Assembly: GCF_000744115.1 (NCBI RefSeq)
Contig: NZ_JQLG01000004.1
Span: 1,178,001 to 1,242,000, forward strand
Origin: Carnobacterium alterfunditum DSM 5972
GTDB taxonomy: Bacteria; Bacillota; Bacilli; Lactobacillales; Carnobacteriaceae
Direction: 5' to 3'
DNA length: 64,000 bases
Part shown: piece by piece, positions 56,480 through 64,000 of the stretch
How the letters are laid out: each line of letters begins with the position of its first letter
How positions within the stretch are numbered: position 1 is the stretch's first letter
Made by a program: the position numbers and the translations under genes
Notes under the pieces: model-generated
Databases searched by the model: none
The model's input: the letters and a program-made list of their open reading frames with translations, nothing else
Told to the model about the DNA's origin: nothing

Positions 56480-59400
56480 GTGGGAGATATAAAAAAAATA
56501 TTGGCGAATGCACCTGACGTTGGGACTTTATTAAGTCAATTGGAGCAACATCAGTCGCAATTAATAACAGGCTTATCCGGCTCTGCAAGAACATTAGTCT
56601 TAAGTACGCTAGTAGCAGAAAAGAAAAAACCATTCATTATTGTGACGCATAATTTATTTCATGCAAATCAATTAATGGAAGATTTTGCTGATTGGATGCC
56701 TGAAGATCGACTGCATCTTTTCCCAGTCGACGAGATGATCTATGCAGAGATGTCTGTAGCATCACCTGAAGCACGAGCAGAGCGAGTAGCAACATTGGAT
56801 TTTTTATTGTCTGAAAAATATGGAGTCGTTATCATACCTCTTGCTGGAGTACGGAAATTGTTGCCGCCAAAAGAACTATGGAAATCAGCGCAGTTTACCA
56901 TTAAACAGGGAGGCGAACTGGATTTAACCAATTTGGCTCAAAGATTAGTAGACATGGGTTATACAAGACAACAGCTAGTCAACAGCCCAGGTGAATTTAG
57001 TATTCGCGGTGGAATCATCGATATATACTCTTTAACAGAAGAGTTTCCGATTCGGATCGATTTATTTGATACCGAAGTTGATTCATTGCGTTATTTTGAT
57101 GCAACTACGCAGCGGTCGATCCAAACGATCAACAAAGTAACTATTTTGCCTGCTACTGATACGTTTTATACAAAAGAACAGTTAATGGCAGCAGCCCCTA
57201 GATTTAGTAAGGCGGTCGAAAGAAATCTCGGGTTGATCCAAGATGCTTCAGATAGACAAACATTTACGAAACAAGTGACGCCCATTTCAGATGCCTTCCA
57301 ACGAGGTGAACCAATCGATGAATTAACCATGTTTACAGACTTCATTTATCCTGAAAAGAATAGTGTGCTGGATTACGTGAGCAAAAAAGGGATCGTTGTG
57401 ATGGACGAGTATCCTAGGGTGATGGATACTGATCGTCGTTTAAATGAAGAAGAAGCTGAATTTATCACAAGTAAACTGAGTGAGCGACGTATATTGCAAG
57501 AACAAGTTTTTTCTAATAATTTTCGTGATCAATTGAAGACGTTAAGCAATAGTATCTTATATTTTGCTGTTTTTCAAAAGGGCATGGGAAATACTCGTTT
57601 TAATAACATCCAGGCTTTCCAATATCGAAATATGCAACAGTTTTTTGGGCAAATGCCTTTATTTAAAACAGAAATAGATCGTTGGATCAAACAAAAAAAT
57701 ACGGTTATCATCATGGTCCCAAATGCGGATCGAGCTAAAAAAGTACAGCAGATCTTCAAAGATTTTGAAATAACCAGTAAAGTAGTTAAACCTGCTAGGA
57801 TCGAACTTGAAAAAGTTCAAGTAACAGTAGGATACGTCCAGGCAGGTTTTGAAATGCCGACGGAAAAACTAGTAGTCATTACTGAACGAGAATTATTTAA
57901 TAAAGTCACTAAGAAAACCGCTAGACGTCAGACGCTGTCTAATGCGGAAAGATTAAAAAGTTACAGCGAACTGAATCCTGGAGATTATGTTGTTCATGTT
58001 AATCATGGGATAGGGAAATATACTGGAATGGAAACTCTTGAGATCAATGGCATTTATCAAGATTATATGTCGATCATTTATAAAGATGAGGCAAAATTAT
58101 TTATTCCTGTAACACAGCTTAATTTATTACAAAAGTATGTTTCTTCTGAAGCTAAAACGCCTAAAGTAAATAAGTTGGGTGGAACAGAATGGGCTAAGAC
58201 AAAGAAAAAAGTAGCTACTAAGATTGAAGATATCGCGGATGAATTAATTGAGCTATATGCTTCTAGAGAACAAGAAGTAGGTTATGCTTTTTCTCCAGAT
58301 GATGCCTATCAAGAAGAGTTTGAAAATGCGTTTCCATATACTGAAACAGATGATCAATTACGGAGTACTGCTGAAATAAAACACGATATGGAACAGAAGA
58401 AACCAATGGATCGTCTGCTTGTTGGCGATGTTGGTTATGGTAAAACAGAAGTAGCTATGCGGGCAGTATTTAAGGCTATTCAAGAAGGCAAGCAAGCTGC
58501 ATTCTTAGTTCCGACCACTATTTTAGCGCAACAGCATTATGAAACGATGCTGCAACGATTTGCTGATTTTCCAATCGAAATTGGCTTACTTAGTCGTTTC
58601 CGAACAAAGAAACAGCAAAGTGAGACCATTGCAAGTATAAAAAAAGGCCAGGTCGATATCGTTATCGGGACGCACCGTATTTTATCAAAGGACATTGAAT
58701 TTCAAGATTTAGGTTTACTTGTAGTTGATGAAGAACAACGTTTTGGCGTAAAGCATAAAGAAAAATTAAAACAGTTGAAAGCTCAAGTGGATGTATTGAC
58801 GTTGACAGCAACGCCTATTCCTAGAACGCTGCATATGTCAATGTTGGGTGTGCGCGATTTATCGGTTATCGAAACACCGCCAGCAAATCGATATCCCGTT
58901 CAAACATACGTTATGGAACAAAACCTAGGCGCGATTCGTGAAGCTGTAGAACGAGAAATGGCACGTGGTGGTCAAGTCTTCTACTTGTATAATCGAGTAG
59001 CGACGATTGAGAAAAAAGTAGATGAGTTGCAACAGTTGATCCCAGATGCGAGAATCGCCTATGCGCATGGTCAAATGACAGAAGGACAGCTTGAAAATAC
59101 CTTGTTACAATTTATTGAAGGGGAATACGATATGCTCGTAACGACTACGATCATTGAGACCGGTGTCGATATACCTAATGTTAATACGTTGTTTGTAGAG
59201 AATGCAGACCATATGGGGTTGTCGCAATTGTATCAATTGCGCGGACGTGTCGGCAGGAGTAATCGTGTGGCGTATGCTTATTTCTTGTATCAGCCGAATA
59301 AAGTGTTAAATGAAGTCAGTGAAAAAAGACTGCAAGCGATTAAAGATTTCACTGAATTAGGCTCAGGATTCAAAATTGCGATGCGCGATTTATCGATTCG

Positions 59401-60022
59401 CGGTGCAGGAAATCTCTTGGGCGCACAACAGCATGGGTTTATCGATTCTGTTGGATTTGATTTGTATTCTGAAATGTTAAGTGAAGCAGTAGCTCGTAAA
59501 CGAGGACTGGATACAAAAGAAGAAAAGACACAAGTTGAAATTGATTTAGGAATCAATGCGTACTTACCAAGTACGTATATAGAAGATGAACGGCAAAAAA
59601 TCGAAATCTACAAACGGATTCGAGAATTGAAATCACATGAACAATACGTTGAATTGCAGGATGACTTGATCGATCGTTTTGGAGAATATGCTGATGAAGT
59701 AGCTGACTTATTGACGATTGGATTGATCAAAATGTATGGAGAGCATGCATTAATCGAAACGGTCAAACGACCCGGAGATGAAATTGTCGTGACCTTTTCT
59801 GTTTCGGGCACTCAATCGCTGCCAGCAGAAGAAGTGTTCAGAGCGTTAAGTGAAATACCTCTAAGAGCAAATGTTGCAATAAAAAGCGACCGGTTAATGG
59901 TTACATTGCAGTTGAAAAAAGAGCCAACTTATCAATGGTTAGGTCATATCCAAAAATTCGCCCAAAAAATCGTCGACTATCGTTCCAAAGACGCTGACCG
60001 ATCCACGATAGCAAAAAAATAA
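56480..60022 (+). CDS. mfd: Transcription-repair coupling factor
   Basis: Mfd of 1180 residues removes stalled RNA polymerase and recruits UvrA. UvrB-like N-terminus, the RNA polymerase-interacting CarD-like domain (about 495-570, LNPGDYVVHVNHGIGKYTGMETLE), helicase motor with Walker A GDVGYGKT (about 649-656), D750-E-E-Q and GRVGRSNRVAYAYF, then the TRCF C-terminal domain. GTG 56480 follows AAGGAG. Full length. Confidence 0.98.
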   Translation: MGDIKKILANAPDVGTLLSQLEQHQSQLITGLSGSARTLVLSTLVAEKKKPFIIVTHNLFHANQLMEDFADWMPEDRLHLFPVDEMIYAEMSVASPEARAERVATLDFLLSEKYGVVIIPLAGVRKLLPPKELWKSAQFTIKQGGELDLTNLAQRLVDMGYTRQQLVNSPGEFSIRGGIIDIYSLTEEFPIRIDLFDTEVDSLRYFDATTQRSIQTINKVTILPATDTFYTKEQLMAAAPRFSKAVERNLGLIQDASDRQTFTKQVTPISDAFQRGEPIDELTMFTDFIYPEKNSVLDYVSKKGIVVMDEYPRVMDTDRRLNEEEAEFITSKLSERRILQEQVFSNNFRDQLKTLSNSILYFAVFQKGMGNTRFNNIQAFQYRNMQQFFGQMPLFKTEIDRWIKQKNTVIIMVPNADRAKKVQQIFKDFEITSKVVKPARIELEKVQVTVGYVQAGFEMPTEKLVVITERELFNKVTKKTARRQTLSNAERLKSYSELNPGDYVVHVNHGIGKYTGMETLEINGIYQDYMSIIYKDEAKLFIPVTQLNLLQKYVSSEAKTPKVNKLGGTEWAKTKKKVATKIEDIADELIELYASREQEVGYAFSPDDAYQEEFENAFPYTETDDQLRSTAEIKHDMEQKKPMDRLLVGDVGYGKTEVAMRAVFKAIQEGKQAAFLVPTTILAQQHYETMLQRFADFPIEIGLLSRFRTKKQQSETIASIKKGQVDIVIGTHRILSKDIEFQDLGLLVVDEEQRFGVKHKEKLKQLKAQVDVLTLTATPIPRTLHMSMLGVRDLSVIETPPANRYPVQTYVMEQNLGAIREAVEREMARGGQVFYLYNRVATIEKKVDELQQLIPDARIAYAHGQMTEGQLENTLLQFIEGEYDMLVTTTIIETGVDIPNVNTLFVENADHMGLSQLYQLRGRVGRSNRVAYAYFLYQPNKVLNEVSEKRLQAIKDFTELGSGFKIAMRDLSIRGAGNLLGAQQHGFIDSVGFDLYSEMLSEAVARKRGLDTKEEKTQVEIDLGINAYLPSTYIEDERQKIEIYKRIRELKSHEQYVELQDDLIDRFGEYADEVADLLTIGLIKMYGEHALIETVKRPGDEIVVTFSVSGTQSLPAEEVFRALSEIPLRANVAIKSDRLMVTLQLKKEPTYQWLGHIQKFAQKIVDYRSKDADRSTIAKK

Positions 60023-60065
60023 AACGTGAATTGCTGATTCAAGTAAGATAAGTGAGGGCAGAAAA

Positions 60066-61652
60066 TTGGAAAATCAACAAATGAGAAAAATGATGAATGG
60101 AGCAATCATTCTCTCGGTAGCAGCCTTTATTGCTAAGATTTTAGGTGCTGCTTATCGAGTACCTTTTCAGAATATGGTTGGAAATTCAGGGTTTTATGTT
60201 TATCAACAAATTTATCCGATCTACGGTATCGCAATGACGGTAGCACTGAGTGGTTTTCCTATTTTCTTATCTAAGTTGGTTGCTGAAACTTCAACGATTG
60301 CTGAGCAGAAAAGTCTTTTAAAAAAATCATTTATCTTATTGAGTATTTTTTCAGGGATTTTCTTTTTGGGGCTTTATTTTTCGGCCGCACTGATTGCAAA
60401 ATGGATGGGTGATGGCAACTTAGAGCCTGTTATTCAATCTGTTTCGGGGCTGTTCTTGCTTATTCCGTTTTTAGCCGTTAGTCGCGGTTACTTTCAAGGA
60501 ACTTTTCGCATGCTGCCTACAGCTGTTTCTCAAGTAGGAGAACAATTTGTGCGGGTAACAGTCATTTTGGCGGCCGCTTTTTTATACACGCGCAACCAGT
60601 GGGATGAATACCAAATGGGAACCATTGCTATGAGCAGTTCATGGATAGCCGGTTTAGTCGCCTGCGTTATTTTAAGCATCGCACTATACAAACAACGGCT
60701 GTTAAAAGTAGAAAAACAGCCAGCAGTAAGTTTGATAGCTGTACCACTTAACTATAAGAGTATCGCAAGACGGTTTGCCACAGAAGGCCTCACGATGTGT
60801 TTATTGAGCGCATTACTCATTCTCATGCAATTGATCGATTCTTTTACGTTATATAATGGATTGGTAGAAAATGGAGTGAATTCTGTTGAAGCAAAAAACT
60901 TAAAGGGGATCTATGACCGAGGCCAACCGCTAGTCCAACTAGGGATGGTTGTGGCTACAGCTTTCTCGGCTAGTTTGATTCCTTCATTGAGTAAATCATT
61001 TGCCCAAAATAATAAAAAAGCTTTTGCTAAAACCGCAAAATCTTTAATGCGGATAACGGCAACGTTTGCTATGGCAGCTACTACTGGTATGATCGTGTTG
61101 ATGCCGTATTTGAATTTAACCTTATTTGGCGATATAGATGGAGATCTTGTATTGAGCATATATACTATGGCTATATTTTTTGCATCACTGATCGGGGTCT
61201 ACAACACCATTTTTCAAAGTCAAAATAAGCATCGAGTTGCGCTGGCAGCTTTGCTGATTGGATTAGGCGTAAAAATAGTGCTGAACGAATGGTTCGTTGA
61301 ACACTATGGGACACTTGGTTCAAGTGGAGCAACTGTAGTGAGTCTGTTTGCTATTTTAATGGTTATGCGGTTTGATTCATCTAAAGAAACAAAAGAGCGT
61401 TTAATAGAAAAAAGCTTTGGATGGAAATTACTATTGAGTTGTGGTGTAATGGCTGTAATAGTATGGCTTGAAATGCAATTACTCGGAAAAAATGCTTTAA
61501 TTGAAGGAAATCGGTGGGCTGCTTTTAGCTACACAGTGATAGGTGGAGGCACAGGTGTTGGAGTCTTTCTATGGCTGATAATAAAATTTGAATTATTAAC
61601 GATTCGTGAATGGTTATCTCTTCCCTTTGGGAAAAAATTATTAAGAAAATAG
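60066..61652 (+). CDS. MOP-superfamily flippase, YabM/SpoVB-like
   Basis: Polysaccharide-type exporter of 528 residues with about 14 membrane helices. Starts GAIILSVAAFIAKILGAAYRVPFQNMVGNSGFYVYQQIYPIYG, the hallmark of the YabM/SpoVB/YtgP branch, members of which flip lipid-linked wall or exopolysaccharide precursors (YtgP is a MurJ). Position between mfd and yabN is that of B. subtilis yabM. TTG 60066 follows GTGAGGG; ATG 60081 is an alternative. Confidence 0.9.
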   Translation: MENQQMRKMMNGAIILSVAAFIAKILGAAYRVPFQNMVGNSGFYVYQQIYPIYGIAMTVALSGFPIFLSKLVAETSTIAEQKSLLKKSFILLSIFSGIFFLGLYFSAALIAKWMGDGNLEPVIQSVSGLFLLIPFLAVSRGYFQGTFRMLPTAVSQVGEQFVRVTVILAAAFLYTRNQWDEYQMGTIAMSSSWIAGLVACVILSIALYKQRLLKVEKQPAVSLIAVPLNYKSIARRFATEGLTMCLLSALLILMQLIDSFTLYNGLVENGVNSVEAKNLKGIYDRGQPLVQLGMVVATAFSASLIPSLSKSFAQNNKKAFAKTAKSLMRITATFAMAATTGMIVLMPYLNLTLFGDIDGDLVLSIYTMAIFFASLIGVYNTIFQSQNKHRVALAALLIGLGVKIVLNEWFVEHYGTLGSSGATVVSLFAILMVMRFDSSKETKERLIEKSFGWKLLLSCGVMAVIVWLEMQLLGKNALIEGNRWAAFSYTVIGGGTGVGVFLWLIIKFELLTIREWLSLPFGKKLLRK

Positions 61653-61662
61653 GTGGAACTGA

Positions 61663-62718
61663 ATGGGGAAAATTAAAGTTGTCGGACTTGGTCCGGGGGA
61701 TATTGAACAGCTTCCTTTTGGCGTGTACCAATTACTGAAAAAAGAAAAGCCATTGTATCTACGAACCAAACTGCATCCAGCAGTGGAGGATTTAGAGCAA
61801 GAGGGGCTTGTTTTTCAATCATTTGATACTATTTATGAGGAGAACAACCAGTTTGAGGGCGTTTATGAGACGATTGTACAAGAATTGTTAGAGGCTGCTA
61901 AAAAAGAAGATATAATTTACGCTGTTCCAGGACATCCAATGGTGGCTGAAAAATCAGTTCAATTGTTATTAGAAAACAAAGCTGGGATCTCAATTGAGAT
62001 CAAAGGCGGGAAAAGTTTCTTAGATGATCTTTTTCAAGCGGTAAAAATTGACCCGGTAGAAGGTTTTCAGTTAGTGGATGCTTTGGATCTAAATCAAGAT
62101 GATTTAGTAGCTAGTCAACATATCATCGTTATGCAAGTGTTTAATGAGTATATTGCTAGTGAAGTAAAACTAACTTTAATGGAAAAATATCCAGATGAGC
62201 ATATTTTAGCCTTGGTACATGAAGCTGGGAGCAAAAATGAAAAGGTAGACTGGTTGCCATTATTTGAATTGGATCGGATGGAGGGCGTTCATAATTTAAC
62301 GTCTTTATACGTTCCACCTTTAGCAGTGGACGAACGGACAAAATCTTTTCAAACGGTACAGTATTATATTGATACTATTATGGGTGAAGATGGAGATGCC
62401 TGGATAAAAAAGCAAGACCATCGAACGTTACTTACGTATCTTGAAGAAGAAGTAAGTGAATTTAAAGCAGCCGTTGAAGATGACGATATTGATAATATGG
62501 TAGAAGAATTAGGCGACTTATTGATGCAAGTCCTCTATCATACAAATGTAGGAGAACAATCGGGTTATTTTTCGTTTGAAGAAGTAGTTGAAACATTAAA
62601 CAAAAAACTTCGTCGCCGTCATCCGCATGTATTCGATGGGATCAAAGCAGAAACAGCTGAAGAAGTCGACGCAATTTGGCAAAAAATAAAAGCTGAAGAA
62701 AAGAGGAATAACTTATGA
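61663..62718 (+). CDS. Tetrapyrrole methylase-like/MazG fusion, YabN-like
   Basis: Protein of 351 residues. Residues 1 to about 215 are a methylase-like domain ([36 protein letters not shown]). The rest is a MazG NTP pyrophosphatase with [12 protein letters not shown] and [17 protein letters not shown] carrying the metal-binding EExxE and ExxD residues. B. subtilis YabN is longer (about 490 residues). It probably cleans abnormal nucleotides. Its stop overlaps the rqcP start (ATGA). Confidence 0.92.
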   Translation: MGKIKVVGLGPGDIEQLPFGVYQLLKKEKPLYLRTKLHPAVEDLEQEGLVFQSFDTIYEENNQFEGVYETIVQELLEAAKKEDIIYAVPGHPMVAEKSVQLLLENKAGISIEIKGGKSFLDDLFQAVKIDPVEGFQLVDALDLNQDDLVASQHIIVMQVFNEYIASEVKLTLMEKYPDEHILALVHEAGSKNEKVDWLPLFELDRMEGVHNLTSLYVPPLAVDERTKSFQTVQYYIDTIMGEDGDAWIKKQDHRTLLTYLEEEVSEFKAAVEDDDIDNMVEELGDLLMQVLYHTNVGEQSGYFSFEEVVETLNKKLRRRHPHVFDGIKAETAEEVDAIWQKIKAEEKRNNL

Positions 62719-62984
62719 GATTAGACAAATTTTTAAAAGTTTCCCGAATTATTAAACGCCGTACGATCGCAAAAGAAGTAGCAGATAAAGGCCGGATACA
62801 AATTAATGGTCTAGCAGCTAAATCTTCTTCAGATGTCAAAGTAGGAGATGAATTAACGATATCCTTTGGGAATAAAACGCTTGTTGTCAGGATCGATAAA
62901 ATCGTTGAGACAACTAAAAAAGAAGAGTCAAAAGAAATGTTTAGCATTATAAGCGAAACGCATAAAGAAGAACCAAATAGCTAA
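62715..62984 (+). CDS. rqcP: S4-domain ribosome quality control factor
   Basis: RqcP (formerly YabO/YlmH-related S4 protein) of 89 residues. [47 protein letters not shown] is the S4 fold. In Bacillus it helps RqcH add poly-alanine tails on stalled 50S subunits. Overlaps the yabN-like gene by four bases, so coupled. Confidence 0.94.
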   Translation: MRLDKFLKVSRIIKRRTIAKEVADKGRIQINGLAAKSSSDVKVGDELTISFGNKTLVVRIDKIVETTKKEESKEMFSIISETHKEEPNS

Positions 62985-63083
62985 ATAAAAAATGAGAAGG
63001 AAATAATCAAATAGAAATGCCTTTTCTGAATACAAATTATTTTGAAAAAAAACAATGATTTTTTTTGTATTTGAACTGATAGA

Positions 63084-63113
63084 TAGACAAAGTAACTGCT
63101 TTCTTGCTATAAT
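63084..63113 (+). promoter_or_regulatory. divIC promoter
   Basis: TAGACA (63084-63089), 18 bases, TATAAT (63108-63113), 36 bp before the divIC start. Confidence 0.6.
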
Positions 63114-63148
63114 CATTTCATAAGTGAGAATAGAAGGTGAATCGTTTC

Positions 63149-63565
63149 ATGAAGGAAGAAAATCCAACCAATGTCTCCAAATTAAACAATGAGTATACAC
63201 ATAATAAAACGTTTGAATCTCTTCGGAAACGAAAACAAAAACGTCATATGCGCAGAAGAATTGTAGGGATCCTTTTTGTTGGTGGATTCTTTGTTTCAGG
63301 ATTTGCCATCAATATATGGACAAATACCCAAACAATCTCTCAAATGGAAGAAGAAAAAACAGAAGCCCGAACGGAATTAAAGCTTGTTGAAAAAGAACAA
63401 GCAGAGTTAAATGGTCAAATCAAAAAATTAGAAAATGAAGATTATGTTGCTAAAGTAGCGCGTAGTCAGTATTATTTATCCGAAGAAAACGAAATTGTTT
63501 TTAGCTTGCCAGAAGATAATGAAGCAAATGAAATTGAAAAAACAGATGATTCTGAAAACAAGTAA
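63149..63565 (+). CDS. divIC: Septum formation protein DivIC
   Basis: Bitopic division protein of 138 residues. Basic cytoplasmic N-terminus, one membrane helix (about 46-65, IVGILFVGGFFVSGFAIN), then a coiled coil (about 70-108, MEEEKTEARTELKLVEKEQAELNGQIKKLE) that pairs with FtsL, and the conserved DYVAKVARSQYYLSEENEIVFSLPE end. ATG 63149 follows GAAGGTGA; GTG 63137 is also open. Confidence 0.93.
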   Translation: MKEENPTNVSKLNNEYTHNKTFESLRKRKQKRHMRRRIVGILFVGGFFVSGFAINIWTNTQTISQMEEEKTEARTELKLVEKEQAELNGQIKKLENEDYVAKVARSQYYLSEENEIVFSLPEDNEANEIEKTDDSENK

Positions 63566-63687
63566 ATGAAAATAGTCAAATTAAAGAGTAGAATTAAATT
63601 TAATTTTAATAAAAAAAATAATCGTTTTATGTCAAAAGATATCATGGTATAATAACCGTAAAAGTTTTAAGGAGGAAGCAATTTTAT

Positions 63688-64000
63688 ATGTCAATTGAAG
63701 TTGGAGAAAAGGTTACAGGTACGGTTTCAGGAATTACGAATTTTGGTGCGTTCATCGATTTAGGTGATAGAAAAACAGGGTTAGTTCATATTAGTGAAGT
63801 TTCAGATAGCTTCATTAAGGATATCAAAGACGTATTAAAAGTAGGGGAACAAGTTACTGTTAAAGTAATGTCCATTGGAGATGACGGTAAAATAGGTCTT
63901 TCTATTAGACGTGCGGTAGATAAACCAGTTGAAACAACTCCTTCTCCTCGTGAAAAAACTGGAAGCTATCAAGGGCGTCGCGACAGCAGCAGCACAGGCC
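63688..64000 (+). CDS. yabR: S1-domain RNA-binding protein YabR-like (partial)
   Basis: Start of a gene cut by the window end; 104 codons are visible. Residues 1-72 form one S1 domain (VGEKVTGTVSGITNFGAFIDLGDRKTGLVHISEVSDSFIKDI ... VKVMSIGDDGKIGLSIRRA), followed by a basic, serine-rich tail. YabR/GSP13-type general stress protein, ribosome-associated in relatives. ATG 63688 follows AAGGAGG; a TATAAT at 63648-63653 is the likely -10. Follows divIC as in B. subtilis. Confidence 0.93.
   Translation, partial: MSIEVGEKVTGTVSGITNFGAFIDLGDRKTGLVHISEVSDSFIKDIKDVLKVGEQVTVKVMSIGDDGKIGLSIRRAVDKPVETTPSPREKTGSYQGRRDSSSTG

Overview
The window is a low-GC Gram-positive chromosome segment, most likely from a non-sporulating lactic acid bacterium of the Carnobacterium/Enterococcus type. 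The evidence is the AT-rich code, AGGAGG-type ribosome binding sites, a T-box, CcpA-type cre sites, an L-lactate dehydrogenase, a PTS-type dihydroxyacetone kinase and an adc-type zinc transporter. The gene order metG-tatD-rnmV-rsmA-veg-ispE ... purR ... glmU-prs ... pth-mfd-yabM-yabN-rqcP-divIC-yabR is the origin-proximal order of Bacillus subtilis without its sporulation genes, so the right half probably lies near oriC. The genus is inferred from gene content, not proven.

Region by region: (1) 1-16 kb is accessory and disturbed by insertion sequences. Two IS30-family copies of 1063 bp differ by one synonymous base and each has its own 3-bp target duplication. They interrupt an MFS transporter and displace the 5' end of a DUF2798 gene. 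An IS3-family element sits in the loop of the glpK terminator. A DUF1846 gene has ATT where the start codon should be and a 1-base deletion. Intact genes here are a DUF1456 protein, a probable muropeptide salvage operon (serine hydrolase, NlpC/P60 peptidase, OppA-like binding protein), glpK and dhaKLM; glpK and dhaKLM carry cre-like sites. (2) 16-25 kb holds a DUF7309/DUF6930-type protein, a flavodoxin-fold oxidoreductase, an AraC regulator with a GH39-like C-terminus, yidD, guaC with a PurBox-like pair, a second IS3-family element, and tyrS behind a Tyr T-box. (3) 25.4-38.5 kb holds a NiCo (czcD-type) riboswitch before a P1B-4 cobalt/nickel ATPase, a cupin, an SDR enzyme, an AI-2E family transporter, a DUF368 protein, a luciferase-like monooxygenase, a polar amino acid ABC transporter, a DUF72 protein, a parS-like palindrome and a HAD phosphatase. 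(4) 38.7-64 kb is the conserved housekeeping block, with adcACB (Zur-type operator), a SOUL protein, truA, a NusG-II protein and ldh between its members. The last gene, S1-domain yabR, runs off the window.

Working together: glpK and dhaKLM serve glycerol and dihydroxyacetone use under catabolite control; the salvage operon would take up and trim wall peptides; the riboswitch/ATPase pair exports Co/Ni; adcACB imports zinc; tatD/rnmV/rsmA, truA, pth and rqcP handle RNA maturation and translation quality; glmU, ispE, yabM and divIC feed envelope synthesis and division. I saw no rRNA, tRNA, CRISPR array, prophage or defence system. The most informative signals are cis-regulatory elements and IS junctions, not a new multi-gene system.
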